Source of the DNA: Actinomycetota bacterium | Lineage (GTDB): Bacteria > Actinomycetota > Nitriliruptoria > Nitriliruptorales > JAHWKO01 | NCBI GenBank assembly: GCA_019347855.1 | Contig: JAHWKO010000017.1 | Span: 1 to 31,905, forward strand | Direction: 5' to 3' | Length of the DNA stretch: 31,905 bases | Shown here: in pieces, positions 14,677-22,770 of the stretch | Numbering within the stretch: the first letter of the stretch is position 1 | Layout of the letters: every line of letters starts with the position of its first letter | Made by a program: the position numbers and the translations under genes | The notes under the pieces: generated by a model | Database searches by the model: none | Told to the model about the DNA's origin: nothing | What the model saw: only the letters and a program-made list of their open reading frames with translations

Positions 14677-15404
14677 GCGCGACGGTCGGACCGTCCAGGG
14701 GACAGGCGTTGCAGGTCGCCACGCGGGTGCTGGCCCGTGCCCAGTCCACCCGCGGACGGTTCGCGCTGGCCGCGGGCGTTGGGGCGGCGCTGACGCTGTC
14801 CGCGATCGCGATCAACGTCGGGTCGGTGGGCCGGGCCGCGGTGGCGACGTTGCTGACCGAGGCGGCCTTCCTGGTCGCGGTCCCGGTGGTGTCGCTGGTG
14901 TACTCGGGGGCATCGTTGGGCGACCTTCGGGAGGACGGGACGCTCGTCTACCTGTGGCTGCGACCGGTCCGACGGCTGGACCTCGCCGTCGCGGCCACGT
15001 GCGCCAGCGCCGGTCTGGCGGTCCCGCTCAACGTCGCGATCGTGGGGCTGATCACGGTCGCGGGCGGTCGCCCAGAGCTGTTCCTGCCCGCCGCGGTCGC
15101 TGCCGTGCTCGGGACCCTGGCGTACGTCGGCGTCTTCGTCGCCTTGGGTCTGCGCACGACCCGGTCGCTGCTGTGGGGGCTCGGCTACGTGCTGCTGCTC
15201 GAGGGGTTCCTCGCCCGCTTCAGCGACCAGCTCGCGGCGGTGTCGATCCGCCGGTTCGCCACGTCCGTCCTCACCCAGCTCGGCGACGTCCGCAACGAGC
15301 TCCGCGAGGTCTCGCTGTCGACGGCCGTGATCGCGCTGCTCGTCGCGACCGTCCTGGGGGTGGCGCTGTGCACGTGGTGGCTGCACCGCCTCGACGTCGA
15401 ATGA
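14673..15404 (+). CDS. ABC-2 type transporter permease (second)
   Basis: A 243-residue hydrophobic protein with about six transmembrane segments. The loop LREDGTLVYLWLRPVRRLDLAVA corresponds to the coupling loop of ABC-2 permeases. It shares little obvious sequence with the first permease but has the same position after an ATPase. GTG 14673 overlaps the ATPase stop as GTGA. The last gene of the operon; only short weak inverted repeats are visible in the 72-bp gap before the convergent nei gene. Confidence 0.82.
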   Translation: MSATVGPSRGQALQVATRVLARAQSTRGRFALAAGVGAALTLSAIAINVGSVGRAAVATLLTEAAFLVAVPVVSLVYSGASLGDLREDGTLVYLWLRPVRRLDLAVAATCASAGLAVPLNVAIVGLITVAGGRPELFLPAAVAAVLGTLAYVGVFVALGLRTTRSLLWGLGYVLLLEGFLARFSDQLAAVSIRRFATSVLTQLGDVRNELREVSLSTAVIALLVATVLGVALCTWWLHRLDVE

Positions 15405-15476
15405 CCCTGACCCCCCTTGGGGCGCATCGGGGTGGAGTTCGTACGAGATGCTGTACTTCTTCCGCCCAGATCCGCA

Positions 15477-16268
15477 TCAGGCGGGGGGTTGGCAGGTGTC
15501 GCACCAGTAGGTGACCCGGGCGTGGTGGCCCTGCCTGCGTACCCGGATCGCGGTCCCGCAGGCCCGGCACGGCTGGCCGGCGCGCCCGTACACCGCGAGA
15601 CCCTCAGGCACGGTGGTCCTCGGGTACCCGGTGAGGTTGGTCCGCAGCTGTCGGGAGGCGGTGTGCAGGAGGCGGCGCCGGGCGTCGGCGTCGAGCTGCC
15701 CGACCGGGGCGAACGGGTCGATCCCGCAGGCGTGCAGGGCCTCGGACTTGTAGACGTTGCCGACGCCGCACGCGACGCGCTGGTCGAGCATCGCGACCCC
15801 GACCTCGGTCGTGCCGTCGAGACGCCCCATCCGGTCGGCAGCCTCGTTCAGGTCCGCGTCGGACCGGCTGAGGTCGGGGCCGAGCCGGGCGAGCTCGGGG
15901 TGGCGGTCGACGCGGTCCGCCGGGATCACCTCGACCACGGGCGCGTTGAAGCACACGGCGACCGCGGTCCCCGTCTCGATCACCAGGCGCGCTTGGCGGT
16001 GGGGCTTCCACCACCGCTCGCCGGGGCGGTAGACGTGCCACGAGCCGGTCATCCTGAGGTGGGTCCGGATCGTGAGGTCGGGGCGGTCGTCCGTCCCGGT
16101 GAGGTGGACCAACAGGTGCTTGCCGCGGGCCTCGACGTCCCGGATCACGTCGCCGGGTTGTGGGACGCGCCCCACCACCCGTGGGGCCTCGAACCGGGTG
16201 ACGGTTCCTCCGGCCAGCGCGGCACGGAGCGTCGTGGCCGATCGGAAGATCGTGTCGCCCTCAGGCAT
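15477..16268 (-). CDS. nei: Fpg/Nei family DNA glycosylase (endonuclease VIII-like)
   Basis: A base-excision repair enzyme of 263 residues that removes oxidised bases and nicks the abasic site. The N-terminus MPEGDTIFRSA carries the catalytic Pro2 and Glu3 of the Nei branch (PEGDT). The helix-two-turn-helix region is GVAMLDQRVACGVGNVYKSEALH with its binding Lys. The C-terminal zinc finger is CRACG..YWCDTC (two CxxC pairs). The ATG at 16268 overlaps the SRPBCC stop by 8 bp. In mycobacteria, lhr and nei2 are adjacent, so this is most like Nei2. It converges on the ABC operon. Confidence 0.92.
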   Translation of the reverse strand: MPEGDTIFRSATTLRAALAGGTVTRFEAPRVVGRVPQPGDVIRDVEARGKHLLVHLTGTDDRPDLTIRTHLRMTGSWHVYRPGERWWKPHRQARLVIETGTAVAVCFNAPVVEVIPADRVDRHPELARLGPDLSRSDADLNEAADRMGRLDGTTEVGVAMLDQRVACGVGNVYKSEALHACGIDPFAPVGQLDADARRRLLHTASRQLRTNLTGYPRTTVPEGLAVYGRAGQPCRACGTAIRVRRQGHHARVTYWCDTCQPPA

Positions 16269-16716
16269 CGAGGTCACCCTCCGACCCGAGCTTGTCCCGC
16301 AGTCCGGCGACGGCCGCGTCCATGACGCGGTCGTGGTTCCACCGCAGGAACGGCCGCAGCACCGGGCCGACCACCCGGATCCAGGCCGGGTCGACGACGA
16401 CGTCGAGCACCGAGTGGATCTCCGTGCCCGTGCCGTCGACGTGCAGGCGGAGCGTGCCCGTGCCATCGAGGTCGCCGTCGAGTCGCACGACCGCGAGCCG
16501 CGGGCGCTCGGCCTCGACCCAATGCCCACGCCCCGTGACGACGTACCCGAACGGGGCGCGCACCTCGAACCGTTCCCGACGCGGGTCCTCGTCGAGCCGC
16601 TCGACCGTGCGCATGGCGGGCCACCACGTCGGCCAGTCCTGCGTCTCGCGGATCGCGTCGTAGACGGCCTCGCGGGGCGCGGCGATCGTGAAGGTGCGTT
16701 CGAACCGGAAGCGCAT
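16261..16716 (-). CDS. SRPBCC (START/Bet v1-like) family protein
   Basis: A 151-residue protein with the SRPBCC ligand-cavity fold: FTIAAPREAVYDAIRETQDWPTWWPAM at the start, a central run of beta strands and a final long helix WNHDRVMDAAVAGLRDKLG. These domains bind hydrophobic ligands or act in polyketide, lipid or stress pathways. The ATG at 16716 overlaps the lhr stop by one base (TGATG), and its stop lies 8 bp inside nei, so all three are translationally coupled. No catalytic residue is obvious. Its location in a repair operon is unexpected. Confidence 0.82.
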   Translation of the reverse strand: MRFRFERTFTIAAPREAVYDAIRETQDWPTWWPAMRTVERLDEDPRRERFEVRAPFGYVVTGRGHWVEAERPRLAVVRLDGDLDGTGTLRLHVDGTGTEIHSVLDVVVDPAWIRVVGPVLRPFLRWNHDRVMDAAVAGLRDKLGSEGDLDA

Positions 16717-19700
16717 CAGCCGTGGAAGGTCAGGCCGCGGTAGGTGTCGACGAACCCGGCGTCCTCGAGCAGGGGCACGAACGGCGATCCGTGTGCGTCC
16801 TCGCCGTCGATCCGCTCGAGCTCGATCCGGCGGATCCGCCCGTCCTTGACGAGCGCGGTCAACGCGTCGACCCACGCGGCAGTGTCAGCGGCGGGCGCGA
16901 AGGTCGCGAGGCTCCGTGCGCCCCGCTCGAGGTACACGGTCGCCTCGCCGTCGACGAGGACCAGGTAGGCGCCGGCCTGGCGGGCCGGCCGCCCCTCGCT
17001 GTCCGGCCAGGACAGGGCGGCGCCGTAGGGCTGCGCCGGGTCGGTCGCCGCCAGGGTGACGACCTCGGGACCCTCGCGGTCCGGGTCGCGCAGCGCCCGC
17101 AGCCGGTCGACCGCGCCCGGGACGGCGAACTGGGCGGCTCCGAGGCCGGCGACGAAGTACCCGCGGCGGACACGTCCCGCCTCCTCCATCGCCTTCAGGA
17201 CCTGGTAGACCCCGGCGAACCCGCCGGGCACGCCCTCGGCCAGGACGGCCTCCCGCGTGACGATCCCCATCCGCTCGAGGAGCTGCTCGGAGCGGGCGTG
17301 CGAGACCGCTGTGGGGGTGCGCTCGTCCAGCAGCGAGGACACGAGCGACCACCGCCCCGCCCCCGCTGGGGGACCCAGCCGGGTCAGGCGTCCGGGCCGG
17401 GGACGACCGCCTCGGGACCGGCGGCGGGGCGTCCCGGCCAGGTAGGCGCGCAGGGGCGCGAGCGTGTCGTTGGTGACCTCCCCGGCCCACACCAGGTCCC
17501 ACAGGGCGGGGAGCAGCTCGCCCTCGTCGGCGGTGCCCGCAGCCTGGACGAGGTCCGGCCAGAACGACGCCCCGTTGGTGGCGAGGTGGTCGCGGATCGC
17601 CCCGTGGATCGAGCCGTCCGGGGGGTCGTCCGGCGGCGTGGGGGCCAGCACCGACGCTTCGTCGCGGAAGAGCAGCACGATGCGGCCGTCCGATGCCCCC
17701 AGCGACCCGGCGCCGACCCACACGAGCTCCCCGGCCGCCAGGAGCGCGTCCAGGTCCGAGCTCCGGTGGTCGGCGACCCGGGCCGGCAGCACGTCGGACT
17801 CCAGCACCGAGGCGGGGATCGGCGCGCCCTGCAGCTGGGACAGCGCGTCGACCAGCGCCTCAGCCCCACGGCGGCGCTCGCCGATCCCGTGCCAGCGCGG
17901 GAGGAACCGCCCCAGGGTCGCCCCGTCGACGGGCTCGATCTCCTTGCGCAGCACCGCCAGCGACCGCCGTCGCAGCCGCCGGAGGACGTCGACGTCGCAC
18001 CACTCGCGTTCGGTCCCCTCGGGGCGGAACTCGCCGCGGACCAGCCGTTCCGCGGCCTCGAGCCGCAGCAGGGCGTCGCGGATCCGTTCGACGGGCGCGC
18101 CGAGCCGCGCGGCGGGCTCGGCGGTGAGGAACGGCCCGTGGGTCCGCGCGTACCGGGCGACGAGCTGGTCCAGGGGACCGTCGACCGGTTCGGTGAACGC
18201 GGCGGGCAGTCCGCCGGGCAGCGACACCCCCAGCCCGTCCCGCAACCTGGCGGCGTCCTGCGCGGCGGCGAGCCGCTCCTCGCCTGCGACCCGGACGCGG
18301 ATCGCCCGTCGCCCCGACACGAGCTGTTCGATCCACGGCATCGGGTCGTCCTCGGACCGCGCGGCCAGTTCCTCCGTCGTCATCGTTCCCAGGGTCCGCA
18401 GCAGGTCGTGCAGCTCGTCGGGGTCCCGGGCGCGGCGGCCGCCCACGAGGTGCTGCAGCTCGAGCTCCAGCTCGGCCAGCGCGTCCGCGTCGATCAGCTC
18501 GCGGAGCTCGTCCGCGCCCAGCAGGTCCGACAGCAGGTCCCGGTCGAGCGCCAGGGCGGCGGCACGGCGTTCGGCCAACGGGGCGTCGCCCTCGTACATG
18601 TAGTTGGCGATCCACCCGAACAGCAGGGACTGCGCGAACGGCGAGGCGTGCTCGGTGTCGACGGTGACCATACGGACGGACCGGGACCGCAGGTCCCGCA
18701 GCACCCGCTGCAGACCGGGGACGTCGAACACGTCCCGCAGGCACTCGCGGGTGGTCTCGAGCAGGATCGGGAACGACGGGTACTTCGCCGCGACCGACAG
18801 CAGGTCCGCCGACCGCTGACGTTGCTGCCACAGCGGGGTGCGCTTGCCGGGGCGCCGGCGCGGCAGGAGCAGCGCCCGTGCCGCGGCCTCGCGGAACCGC
18901 GATGCGAACAGCGCGCTGCCGGGGAGGCTGTCCACGACGAGGGACTCGACCTCGTCCGGGTCGATCAGCAGCTCGTCGGTGGGGATGCGGTCGACCGCCT
19001 CGGGCAGACGCAGGACGATGCCGTCGTCGGACCACATCGTTTCGACCTCGAGGCCGTGCCGGTCGCGGAGGTGCTGCTCGATCGCCAGCGACCACGGGGC
19101 GTGCACCTGGGCACCGAGCGGTGACAGCAGGCACACCCGCCAGTCGCCGATCTCGTCCCGGAAGCGCTCGATGACCACCGTGCGATCGTCGGGCAGCGCC
19201 CCGGTGGCCTCGGTCTGCTCCTGGAGGTAGGCGACGAGGTTGTCGGCGGCCCACGCGTCCAGGCCGGACCGCTCGCGCAGCCGCGCGGCAGCAGCTGGCG
19301 CCCCGTCCGCGATCGTGTGCTCGCGGACCTCCCGCACGAACGCCCCGAGCGCCCGTCCGAGCTCCAGCGGGCGGCCCGGTTTGTCGCCGTGCCAGAACGG
19401 CATCTTCCCGGGTTCACCGGGGGCCGGGGTCACCACCACGCGGTCGCGGGTGATCTCCTCGATCCGCCAGGTCGACGCGCCGAGGGTGAAGGTCTCGCCG
19501 GACCGGCTCTCGTAGACCATCTCCTCGTCGAGCTCGCCGACCCGCGCCCCGTCCGGGAGGAACACGCCGTACAGCCCACGGTCGGGGATCGTCCCGGGGT
19601 TGGTGACGGCCAGCCGCTGCGCCGAGGTCCGACCCCTGATCGTCCCGCCGACCCGGTCCCAGACGATGCGGGGATGGAGCTCGGAGAACTCCTCGGAGGG

Positions 19701-21191
19701 GTAGCGTCCGGCCAGCAGGTCCAGCACCGCGTGCAGCGCCTGGTCCGAGAGGTCGGAGAAGTTCGCGGCTCGGCGCACCAGGGCCGACAGGTCGTCCAGG
19801 GACCACTCGTCCATCGCCGCCATGGCGACGATCTGCTGCGCCAGCACGTCCACGGGGTTGCGGGGGTAGCGGGTCTCCTCGATCGCGCCGGCGTGCATCC
19901 GCCCCACGACCACGGCGGCCTCGAGCAGGTCGCCGCGGTACTTCGGGAAGAGCTTGCCCCGGCTCGGCTCGCCGACCTGGTGGCCGGCGCGACCGATCCG
20001 TTGCAGGCCGCGTGCGACGGAGCCGGGGGATTCGACCTGGACGACCAGGTCGATCGCGCCCATGTCGATCCCCAGCTCCAGCGAGGATGTGGCGATCAGG
20101 CCGCGGAGCTCGCCGCGCTTGAGCTCGTCCTCGATCACCGTGCGGCGTTCGCGGGCGAGCGATCCGTGGTGGGCCTTGACCAGCTCCGGGATCGGGTCCT
20201 CGGGCTCGCGGGATCCCTCGGCGACCAGCCGGTCGTGGTGGAGCTCGTTCAGCCGCGCGGCCAGCCGCTCGGCCAGCCGACGGGAGTTGACGAACACCAG
20301 GGTCGAGCGGTGCTCGAGGATCAGGTCGAGCAGCCGGGGGTGCACCGCCGGCCAGATGCTCCGCCGGCTGGGACCAGCGGCTGCCGGTCCGCTGACCGGT
20401 TCCTCGATGACGCTTCCCAGCTCGGCCATGTCCTCGACCGGGACCACGATCTCGAGGTCCAGCTCCTTGCTGACCCCGGCGTCCACGATCGTGACGGGCC
20501 GCTGCTCGCCGGGGGCGTGGAACCCGCCGAGGAAGCGGGCGATCTCCTCGAGCGGGCGCTGGGTGGCGGACAGTCCGATGCGCTGCGGGCGCGCCGGCGT
20601 GTCGTCGCCCGCCGATCCGACCACCAGTTCCTCGAGCCGCTCCAGGCTCAGCGCGAGGTGCGCCCCGCGCTTGGTTCCGGCCACCGAGTGGATCTCGTCG
20701 ACGATCACCCACCGGACCCCGGTCAGCGTCTCGCGGCCACGCGACGTGAGGTAGAGGTACAGCGACTCGGGCGTGGTGATGAGGATGTCCGGGGGGTTGC
20801 GGATCATCCGGCGGCGCTCGTCGGATGGCGTGTCCCCGCTACGGATCGCGACCTCGGGCTCGACGACCTGTTCGCCGAGCCTCTCCGCGGCCAGCGAGAT
20901 ACCACGTAGCGGGGCGCGGAGGTTCTTCTCGACGTCGACCGCCAGCGCCCGCAGCGGCGAGATGTACAGCACCCGGGTGCGCTGCTTCGGGTGGGGCTCC
21001 GGCTCGGTCATGAGCCGGTCGATCGCCCACAGGAACGCGGCCAGCGTCTTGCCGGACCCCGTCGGGGCGAGGATCAGCGTGTGGTCGCCCTCCGCGATCG
21101 CCGGCCAACCCTGGATCTGGGCGTCCGTGGGCGCCGGGAAGGAGGTGTCGAACCACTCCCGGACGGGTGCGGAGAACCGATCGAGGGCCAC
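16716..21191 (-). CDS. lhr: Lhr-type ATP-dependent DNA/RNA helicase
   Basis: At 1491 residues this matches the long actinobacterial Lhr (about 1500). Lhr is a 3'-5' helicase/translocase linked to DNA repair. Motif I is APTGSGKT (42-49) and motif II is DEIH (165-168, VDEIHSVAGTKRGAHL). Later motifs include GLSATQRPLEEIARFLGG, SLELGIDMGAIDLVVQVESPGSVARGLQRIGRAGHQ. A winged-helix, beta-barrel and a C-terminal domain of about 650 residues follow. The start GTG 21191 is supported by TAGCAT ending 6 nt upstream. It leads a coupled operon with SRPBCC and nei. Confidence 0.95.
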   Translation of the reverse strand: MALDRFSAPVREWFDTSFPAPTDAQIQGWPAIAEGDHTLILAPTGSGKTLAAFLWAIDRLMTEPEPHPKQRTRVLYISPLRALAVDVEKNLRAPLRGISLAAERLGEQVVEPEVAIRSGDTPSDERRRMIRNPPDILITTPESLYLYLTSRGRETLTGVRWVIVDEIHSVAGTKRGAHLALSLERLEELVVGSAGDDTPARPQRIGLSATQRPLEEIARFLGGFHAPGEQRPVTIVDAGVSKELDLEIVVPVEDMAELGSVIEEPVSGPAAAGPSRRSIWPAVHPRLLDLILEHRSTLVFVNSRRLAERLAARLNELHHDRLVAEGSREPEDPIPELVKAHHGSLARERRTVIEDELKRGELRGLIATSSLELGIDMGAIDLVVQVESPGSVARGLQRIGRAGHQVGEPSRGKLFPKYRGDLLEAAVVVGRMHAGAIEETRYPRNPVDVLAQQIVAMAAMDEWSLDDLSALVRRAANFSDLSDQALHAVLDLLAGRYPSEEFSELHPRIVWDRVGGTIRGRTSAQRLAVTNPGTIPDRGLYGVFLPDGARVGELDEEMVYESRSGETFTLGASTWRIEEITRDRVVVTPAPGEPGKMPFWHGDKPGRPLELGRALGAFVREVREHTIADGAPAAAARLRERSGLDAWAADNLVAYLQEQTEATGALPDDRTVVIERFRDEIGDWRVCLLSPLGAQVHAPWSLAIEQHLRDRHGLEVETMWSDDGIVLRLPEAVDRIPTDELLIDPDEVESLVVDSLPGSALFASRFREAAARALLLPRRRPGKRTPLWQQRQRSADLLSVAAKYPSFPILLETTRECLRDVFDVPGLQRVLRDLRSRSVRMVTVDTEHASPFAQSLLFGWIANYMYEGDAPLAERRAAALALDRDLLSDLLGADELRELIDADALAELELELQHLVGGRRARDPDELHDLLRTLGTMTTEELAARSEDDPMPWIEQLVSGRRAIRVRVAGEERLAAAQDAARLRDGLGVSLPGGLPAAFTEPVDGPLDQLVARYARTHGPFLTAEPAARLGAPVERIRDALLRLEAAERLVRGEFRPEGTEREWCDVDVLRRLRRRSLAVLRKEIEPVDGATLGRFLPRWHGIGERRRGAEALVDALSQLQGAPIPASVLESDVLPARVADHRSSDLDALLAAGELVWVGAGSLGASDGRIVLLFRDEASVLAPTPPDDPPDGSIHGAIRDHLATNGASFWPDLVQAAGTADEGELLPALWDLVWAGEVTNDTLAPLRAYLAGTPRRRSRGGRPRPGRLTRLGPPAGAGRWSLVSSLLDERTPTAVSHARSEQLLERMGIVTREAVLAEGVPGGFAGVYQVLKAMEEAGRVRRGYFVAGLGAAQFAVPGAVDRLRALRDPDREGPEVVTLAATDPAQPYGAALSWPDSEGRPARQAGAYLVLVDGEATVYLERGARSLATFAPAADTAAWVDALTALVKDGRIRRIELERIDGEDAHGSPFVPLLEDAGFVDTYRGLTFHG

Positions 21192-21197
21192 GCCCCG

Positions 21198-21203
21198 ATG
21201 CTA
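21198..21203 (-). promoter_or_regulatory. -10 box of lhr, leaderless layout
   Basis: TAGCAT on the minus strand ends 6 nt before GTG 21191. No ribosome-binding site is present. Confidence 0.45.
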
Positions 21204-21352
21204 CGCCCCACCCGTCGTGTGAACGTTAACCCCGTCTCCTCGATGAACTTGACGCCGTAGTCGACGTGGTGGTGCACGATCGCCTGCTCGTCGTCGTCGA
21301 GGGGACCGGTTCAGCAGCAACACGGTCCGGGACGTCGACCGCCGAGGGCTCG

Positions 21353-21718
21353 TCAAACATGGTCGAGGTCCCACGCGTTCAGGAGCTGGAGGAGCTCGAC
21401 GGGGCTGAAGGGCTTCTCGAGGAACGCGTCGGCGCCCGCCTGGATCATCTCGCGGCGGACCGCGGGATCGCGGCTCGCGGTGAGCGCGACGATCGTGCAC
21501 CGCGATCGCCAGCCCTCCCGCTGGACGAGCTGGCAGACCTCCGTACCGCGGACGACCGGCATCTCCTGATCGAGGATGATCGCGTCGGGCCGGTACCTGC
21601 GGGCGAGCGCGATCGCCTCGACCCCGTCGGTGGCCTGCACCACGTCCCAGTCGTCCGGGACGGTGAGGGCGATGAGCTCACGGATGCTGAGATCGTCCTC
21701 TGCGATCAACAGGCGCAC
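21353..21718 (-). CDS. Single-domain response regulator (receiver, CheY-like)
   Basis: A 121-residue receiver domain without an output domain. Acidic residues Glu7, Asp8 and Asp9 (LIAEDDLS), phosphoacceptor Asp50 (AIILDQEMP), Thr80 (VALTAS) and Lys102 (EKPFSP) complete the site. GTG 21718 is chosen over GTG 21763 because homology starts there and GGGGAG lies upstream. Such proteins relay phosphate or act on a partner. No histidine kinase gene is near. Its end lies 161 bp before the lhr start on the same strand; that gap holds a short coding-like stretch but no recognised gene. Confidence 0.87.
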   Translation of the reverse strand: MRLLIAEDDLSIRELIALTVPDDWDVVQATDGVEAIALARRYRPDAIILDQEMPVVRGTEVCQLVQREGWRSRCTIVALTASRDPAVRREMIQAGADAFLEKPFSPVELLQLLNAWDLDHV

Positions 21719-21801
21719 GTCGCTCTCCCCGTTGGAGGTCCGGCCATCCACGACAACGACCACGCAGCGCCCCGGTTACGCTCACTGGGCGGCCGATCAC
21801 G

Positions 21802-21807
21802 TAGCGT
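21802..21807 (+). promoter_or_regulatory. -10 box of the HSD10-like SDR gene
   Basis: TAGCGT lies 33 nt before ATG 21841. The leader carries a GGAGG ribosome site 4 nt before the ATG. A TTACGC at 21777 is a possible -35. Confidence 0.4.
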
Positions 21808-21840
21808 GATGGTGCCAGCCGAAACGAACCTGGAGGACCC

Positions 21841-22605
21841 ATGGACCTGGACGGTCGTACCGCGATCATCACGGGCGGGGCGTCGGGGCTCGGCAACGCG
21901 ACCGCCCGCGCGCTGCACGATGCGGGCGCGACCGTGGTGCTCGTCGACCTGCCGGACTCCGACGGCGACGCCGCGGCGGACGCGGTCGGCGACCGCGCGC
22001 ATTTCGCCACGGCCGACGTCACGGACCCCGACCAGGTCCAGGCGGCGATCGACCGTGCGGTCGAGCTCGGCGGTGGGCTGCACGCGACGGTCAACTGCGC
22101 GGGTGTGGGTTGGGCCCAGCGCACGTCCAGCAAGGACGGCCCGCACGACTACGGCGCCTTCCGCAAGGTCGTCGAGGTCAACCTCATCGGGACGTTCAAC
22201 GTGATCCGCCTGGCCTCCACCCAGATGGCGGGCCAGGACCCGATCGACGACGAACGGGGCGTAATCGTGAACACGGCGTCGATCGCCGCGTTCGACGGAC
22301 AGATCGGACAGGTGGCCTACGCGGCCTCGAAGGGCGGCGTCGTGAGCCTGACCCTGCCCGTGGCGCGCGATCTCGCCGGACGCCAGATCCGCTGCGTCAC
22401 GATCGCTCCGGGCACGTTCGACACCCCGATGCTCGGAGGGGTCTCCGAGGAGATCCGCGAGGCCCTCGCGAGCAACATCCCGCACCCCTCGCGGCTCGGA
22501 ACGCCGCCGGAGTTCGCGCTGCTCGTCCGACAGATCATCGAGAACCCCTACGTCAACGGTGAGGTCATCCGTCTCGACGGTGGCCTGCGGATGCCGCCGC
22601 GCTGA
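21841..22605 (+). CDS. SDR family oxidoreductase, type II 3-hydroxyacyl-CoA dehydrogenase-like
   Basis: A 254-residue SDR. Markers are the nucleotide motif [13 protein letters not shown], the NCAG motif (TVNCAGVGW), catalytic Ser in [15 protein letters not shown], and Tyr-Lys in [10 protein letters not shown]. The stretch [22 protein letters not shown] followed by [10 protein letters not shown] is typical of HSD17B10/HADII-like enzymes, which oxidise 3-hydroxyacyl-CoA or steroids. The ATG has a GGAGG site. It is divergent from the response regulator gene. Substrate is inferred from family only. A small hairpin (ACGGGG/CCCCGT, 22606-22624) directly after the stop may be a terminator. Confidence 0.88.
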   Translation: MDLDGRTAIITGGASGLGNATARALHDAGATVVLVDLPDSDGDAAADAVGDRAHFATADVTDPDQVQAAIDRAVELGGGLHATVNCAGVGWAQRTSSKDGPHDYGAFRKVVEVNLIGTFNVIRLASTQMAGQDPIDDERGVIVNTASIAAFDGQIGQVAYAASKGGVVSLTLPVARDLAGRQIRCVTIAPGTFDTPMLGGVSEEIREALASNIPHPSRLGTPPEFALLVRQIIENPYVNGEVIRLDGGLRMPPR

Positions 22606-22624
22606 ACGGGGGGCGTCACCCCGT
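22606..22624 (+). terminator. Short hairpin after the SDR gene
   Basis: ACGGGG and CCCCGT form a 6-bp stem with a 7-nt loop immediately after the stop. It lacks a U-run, so activity is uncertain. Confidence 0.3.
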
Positions 22625-22694
22625 GCGGTCGGCGCTCGTGGTCCGGACCGAGGCAGGAACCGCCCGTCCGCTCGTCGAAGACCGCAAGGGGGCC

Positions 22695-22739
22695 CGCCTC
22701 GAGGCCCTGTCGCCTCGAGGCCCTCACGAGGCCCTGTCG
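22695..22739. repeat. Tandem repeat with GCCTCGAGGC palindromes
   Basis: CGCCTCGAGGCCCT occurs at 22695 and again at 22711 (16-bp period). A partial third copy, CGAGGCCCTGTCG, is at 22727. The core GCCTCGAGGC is a perfect palindrome. It lies upstream of the ceramidase-like gene. Confidence 0.55.
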
Positions 22740-22770
22740 TCCGAGTCCCGCAATCCCCCGGGGGAACCCG

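Noticed and set aside
15405..15476. Terminator between the ABC operon and nei
   Set aside because: Only short weak pairings (CCGCC/GGCGG, CCCC/GGGG) are visible; nothing clearly stable.
16722..19124. Long plus-strand open frame (800 codons) opposite lhr
   Set aside because: A compositional shadow of the helicase gene, with no recognisable domain.
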